This document shows positions 14,442 to 16,187 of a DNA stretch of 16,187 nucleotides, piece by piece (positions within the stretch are counted from its first letter, which is position 1; every line of letters starts with the position of its first letter). Position numbers and translations under genes: made by a program. The stretch is from an uncultured Clostridia bacterium. Its GTDB lineage: Bacteria > Bacillota > Clostridia > Oscillospirales > Acutalibacteraceae. The stretch is from assembly GCA_937920235.1 (NCBI GenBank), contig CALGUK010000035.1, positions 1 to 16,187 on the forward strand, written 5' to 3'. The notes under the pieces were generated by a model. That model was given only the letters and a program-made list of their open reading frames with translations. It was not told the origin of the DNA and did not search any database.

Positions 14442-15245
14442 ATGGATACATTTGTCATAATGGCACTGATAGCAACACTCGGTACTTGGTTTGTTACTGC
14501 TTTAGGTGCTGCTACTGTTGTCTTTTTCAAATCGCCAAATCAAAAAGGACTCAATATTATGCTCGGATTTGCTTCCGGCGTAATGATAGCCGCAAGCTTT
14601 TGGTCATTGCTTCAGCCTGCAATAGAACGTGCGGAGGCATCGTCACAAATTCCTGCATATATAGTCGCATCGGCAGGCTTCTTGTCAGGCGCGGTCTTTA
14701 TGTGGATATCAGATAAAATTGTCTCTTTTTCACGAAAAAAGGCAGATAACACTCAGGGAAACAGCAACGACAGATTGCAACGGATCATAATGCTCGTATT
14801 ATCAATTACATTACACAATATTCCCGAGGGATTAGCCGTCGGAGTTGCATTCGGTGCTTTGCAGGGAGACGGATTTACTACAGAAAAGCTTATGGGAGCA
14901 ATATCGGTTGCGGTCGGGATAGGACTTCAGAATTTTCCCGAGGGTGCAGCCGTTTCGGTTCCGTTGAGAAGGGAAGGGTATTCAAGAAGAAAAAGCTTCT
15001 TTTTAGGGCAGGCATCAGGTATGGTTGAGCCGATTGCAGGTGTCATAGGTGCTATGCTCGTTATATATATTGAGGCTATACTTCCTTTTGCTCTGTCATT
15101 TGCCGCAGGTGCAATGATATTGGTTGCCGTCCACGAGCTGATACCCGAATGTCAGAAAAATCAGAGCTGTCAGCCTTATTCCGCTACAACGGGAATTATT
15201 CTTGGCTTTGCAGTTATGATGCTGCTTGACGTTATGCTCGGATAG
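14442..15245 (+). CDS. ZIP family metal transporter (GufA/ZupT-type)
   Basis: A 267-residue membrane protein of the ZIP family, which moves zinc, iron or manganese into the cytosol. About eight hydrophobic helices are visible. The metal-binding residues are in place: HNIPEG in helix 4 (H125, N126, E129), QNFPEG in helix 5 (Q163, N164, E167) and HELIPE in helix 6 (H231, E232, E236). Gln in helix 5 is also found in the structurally studied BbZIP, so it is not a defect. The cytosolic loop between helices 3 and 4 (about 95-112) is short and not His-rich. The ATG at 14442 has AGGAGGT (14430-14436) 5 bases upstream. An in-frame upstream TTG at 14361 lies inside the terminator stem and is rejected. 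Substrate metal cannot be told from sequence. Confidence 0.92.
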   Translation: MDTFVIMALIATLGTWFVTALGAATVVFFKSPNQKGLNIMLGFASGVMIAASFWSLLQPAIERAEASSQIPAYIVASAGFLSGAVFMWISDKIVSFSRKKADNTQGNSNDRLQRIIMLVLSITLHNIPEGLAVGVAFGALQGDGFTTEKLMGAISVAVGIGLQNFPEGAAVSVPLRREGYSRRKSFFLGQASGMVEPIAGVIGAMLVIYIEAILPFALSFAAGAMILVAVHELIPECQKNQSCQPYSATTGIILGFAVMMLLDVMLG

Positions 15246-15291
15246 GATATCAGAAATATTGAAATTATTTATATATGGGCAGTTACAGTAA

Positions 15292-15323
15292 AAAAGACAG
15301 ATTCCGGACGGAACCTGTCTTTT
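15292..15323. terminator. Bidirectional terminator between the ZIP gene and tag
   Basis: AAAAGACAG (15292-15300) pairs perfectly with CTGTCTTTT (15315-15323). Inside, TTCC (15302-15305) pairs with GGAA (15310-15313) around a GGAC loop, with one A/C mismatch between the two parts. A-rich on the left and T-rich on the right, it can end transcription from both sides, which fits the convergent ZIP and tag genes. Confidence 0.85.
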
Positions 15324-15374
15324 CTGTGCATACAGTTTAATTTGTCATCAAACCGATAATTTGCGATTGATCGT

Positions 15375-15926
15375 TTAATGATTTTTATGCAGATAACACT
15401 CTTTGTCGTGTGAATGTATTACACCTATCGCTTGTAAATATGAATATATAATGACAGAACCTACAAATGTCATCCCTCTATTTTGTAAATCTTTTGAAAG
15501 TGTATCCGATAATTCATTCGTTATTTTATCTGTCTCGTATATGGTTATATCATTAGTAAAAGTTCGTAAATAGTTATGAAAAGAGCCAAACTCGTCAACT
15601 ATGGATTTGAAAATCTTGCTGTTATTGATACTTGCATTGATTTTACGCTTGTTTCTTATTATGTCTTTATCATTTAATAATTCATTTATCTTTTTATCAT
15701 CGTAAGAAATTACCTTGTTATAATCAAAGTTATCATATGCTTTTCTGAAACCTTCTCTTTTATTAAGAACGCATTCCCAAGAAAGGCCCGCCTGAAAAGA
15801 TTCTAACAATAACATTTCATATAAATACTTATCATCAAAATTCGGAATGCACCATTCGTTATCGTGATATTCAAGATAAAGGGGATTTTTTAAGTTGCAC
15901 CATCTGCATCTTTTCTTGTTATTCAT
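15375..15926 (-). CDS. tag: DNA-3-methyladenine glycosylase I
   Basis: Tag removes 3-methyladenine from alkylated DNA, starting base excision repair. From the ATG at 15926 it has 183 residues, the usual length. Family blocks: RCRWC near the N-terminus, YHDNEW (20-25), LLLESFQAGLSW (39-50, with the conserved acidic E42), NKRKINA and GMTFVGSVIIYSYLQAIG near the end. The zinc snap is present: C7, H21, H173 and C177. Residue 26 is Cys where the family usually has Gly (YHDxEWG). GAGGTG (15934-15939) is 7 bases from this ATG; a GTG at 15929 is only 4 bases away and is less likely. The gene is much more AT-rich than the ZIP gene (12 of 60 G or C in 15661-15720 against 32 of 60 in 14821-14880), which suggests acquisition from elsewhere. 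Confidence 0.93.
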   Translation of the reverse strand: MNNKKRCRWCNLKNPLYLEYHDNEWCIPNFDDKYLYEMLLLESFQAGLSWECVLNKREGFRKAYDNFDYNKVISYDDKKINELLNDKDIIRNKRKINASINNSKIFKSIVDEFGSFHNYLRTFTNDITIYETDKITNELSDTLSKDLQNRGMTFVGSVIIYSYLQAIGVIHSHDKECYLHKNH

Positions 15927-15963
15927 CACGGCTCACCTCGTTAGATTCTCGTATGCCGAGCAG

Positions 15964-15992
15964 ATTATAGCACAGTAAATCAAAAATTACAA
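15964..15992 (-). promoter_or_regulatory. Promoter of tag (extended -10)
   Basis: Read on the minus strand: TTGTAA (15992-15987), a 17-base spacer and a perfect TATAAT (15969-15964) preceded by TGC, an extended -10. Transcription would start near 15957, giving a leader of about 30 bases with GAGGTG before the ATG. Confidence 0.7.
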
Positions 15993-15999
15993 TCGTGCG

Positions 16000-16015
16000 T
16001 GATGATCTGTCATCA
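16000..16015. repeat. Perfect 6-4-6 inverted repeat upstream of the tag promoter
   Basis: TGATGA (16000-16005), TCTG, TCATCA (16010-16015). It begins 8 bases beyond the tag -35 box. It could be a binding site for a dimeric regulator or a small hairpin. With no second copy in the window this cannot be decided. Confidence 0.4.
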
Positions 16016-16074
16016 TTTGTTTTTGATACTTTTTTTCATTGTTTGTTATGACGGATTACGGAAAAGGTAATAAG

Positions 16075-16108
16075 AAAAATCGACGAACTTCTTACTGAAA
16101 TCCGTCGA
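16075..16108 (-). terminator. Rho-independent terminator of tRNA-Gln
   Basis: On the minus strand TCGACGGA (16108-16101) pairs with TTCGTCGA (16087-16080), with one G-U pair, followed by TTTTT (16079-16075). It starts 5 bases after the tRNA CCA end and shows the tRNA is not co-transcribed with tag. Confidence 0.8.
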
Positions 16109-16112
16109 CTGA

Positions 16113-16187
16113 TGGCTGGGGTGGCAGGATTTGAACCTACGAATGCAGCAGTCAAAGTGCTGTGTCTTACCGCTTGACGACACCCCA
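16113..16187 (-). tRNA. tRNA-Gln(UUG), complete, CCA encoded
   Basis: The 75 bases fold as a full cloverleaf: acceptor TGGGGTG with CACCCCA, D stem GTC/GAC, anticodon stem CAGCA/TGCTG with loop CTTTGAC, T stem GTAGG/CCTGC (one G-U) with loop TTCAAAT, discriminator G and encoded CCA (16115-16113). The anticodon TTG is at 16155-16153, reading CAA glutamine codons. The U1-A72 end pair is normal for bacterial tRNA-Gln. The gene starts on the last base of the window, so its promoter and any tRNA neighbours are outside. Confidence 0.96.

Noticed and set aside
16113..16187. tRNA-Gln as an attachment site for an integrated element
   Set aside because: The tRNA 3' end faces the tag side, but no integrase gene or repeated copy of the tRNA 3' end is seen in the window.
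1..16187. CRISPR arrays, insertion sequences, toxin-antitoxin pairs, phage defence genes or riboswitches
   Set aside because: I read for evenly spaced direct repeats, transposase motifs and structured leaders and found none. Every stretch between genes is under 300 bases and is explained by promoters, terminators or the hairpin element.

Overview
The window is a chromosomal segment from a low-to-moderate-GC Firmicute. It is most likely a gut-type Clostridia (Oscillospirales/Ruminococcaceae-like): the evidence is a group II ECF energizing module next to truA, a ClpE-type Clp ATPase with an N-terminal zinc finger, a DUF5711-like anchored protein, strong AGGAGG-type ribosome binding sites and sigma-A-like promoters. 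The genus cannot be fixed from the sequence alone.

Layout. (1) The left edge holds the 3' two thirds of der (ribosome-assembly GTPase). It is followed by two GC-rich hairpins that look like a dispersed intergenic repeat, then a very AT-rich orphan gene (1055-1537) for a small two-helix membrane protein with its own promoter. (2) After a strong terminator (about 1591-1618) and a near-consensus promoter (1620-1648), thirteen genes run in the same direction to 14320 with gaps of at most 23 bases and several overlaps: ruvC-ruvA-ruvB (Holliday junction processing), glmM (amino-sugar precursor for the cell wall), a class I SAM methyltransferase, ecfA1-ecfA2-ecfT (vitamin/metal ECF transporter motor), truA (tRNA pseudouridine synthase), a DUF5711-like anchored beta-propeller protein, a CvpA-family membrane protein, pgsA (phosphatidylglycerophosphate synthase) and a clpE-like unfoldase. 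A stem-loop closes the run at 14345-14385. (3) A ZIP-family metal transporter (14442-15245) follows. It ends at a hairpin shared with the convergent, AT-rich tag gene (3-methyladenine DNA glycosylase I, minus strand, 15375-15926), which has its own extended -10 promoter. (4) A complete tRNA-Gln(UUG) on the minus strand, with its own terminator, ends exactly at the right edge.

How the genes relate: the long run mixes DNA repair, envelope precursor and lipid synthesis, RNA modification, vitamin uptake and protein quality control. This looks like a growth-linked housekeeping transcription unit, not a dedicated pathway. The two genes with clearly different base composition (the orphan at 1055 and tag) sit just outside it. 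I see no CRISPR array, insertion sequence, phage, toxin-antitoxin pair or riboswitch, and no convincing previously undescribed system. No gene-free stretch exceeds 300 bases.
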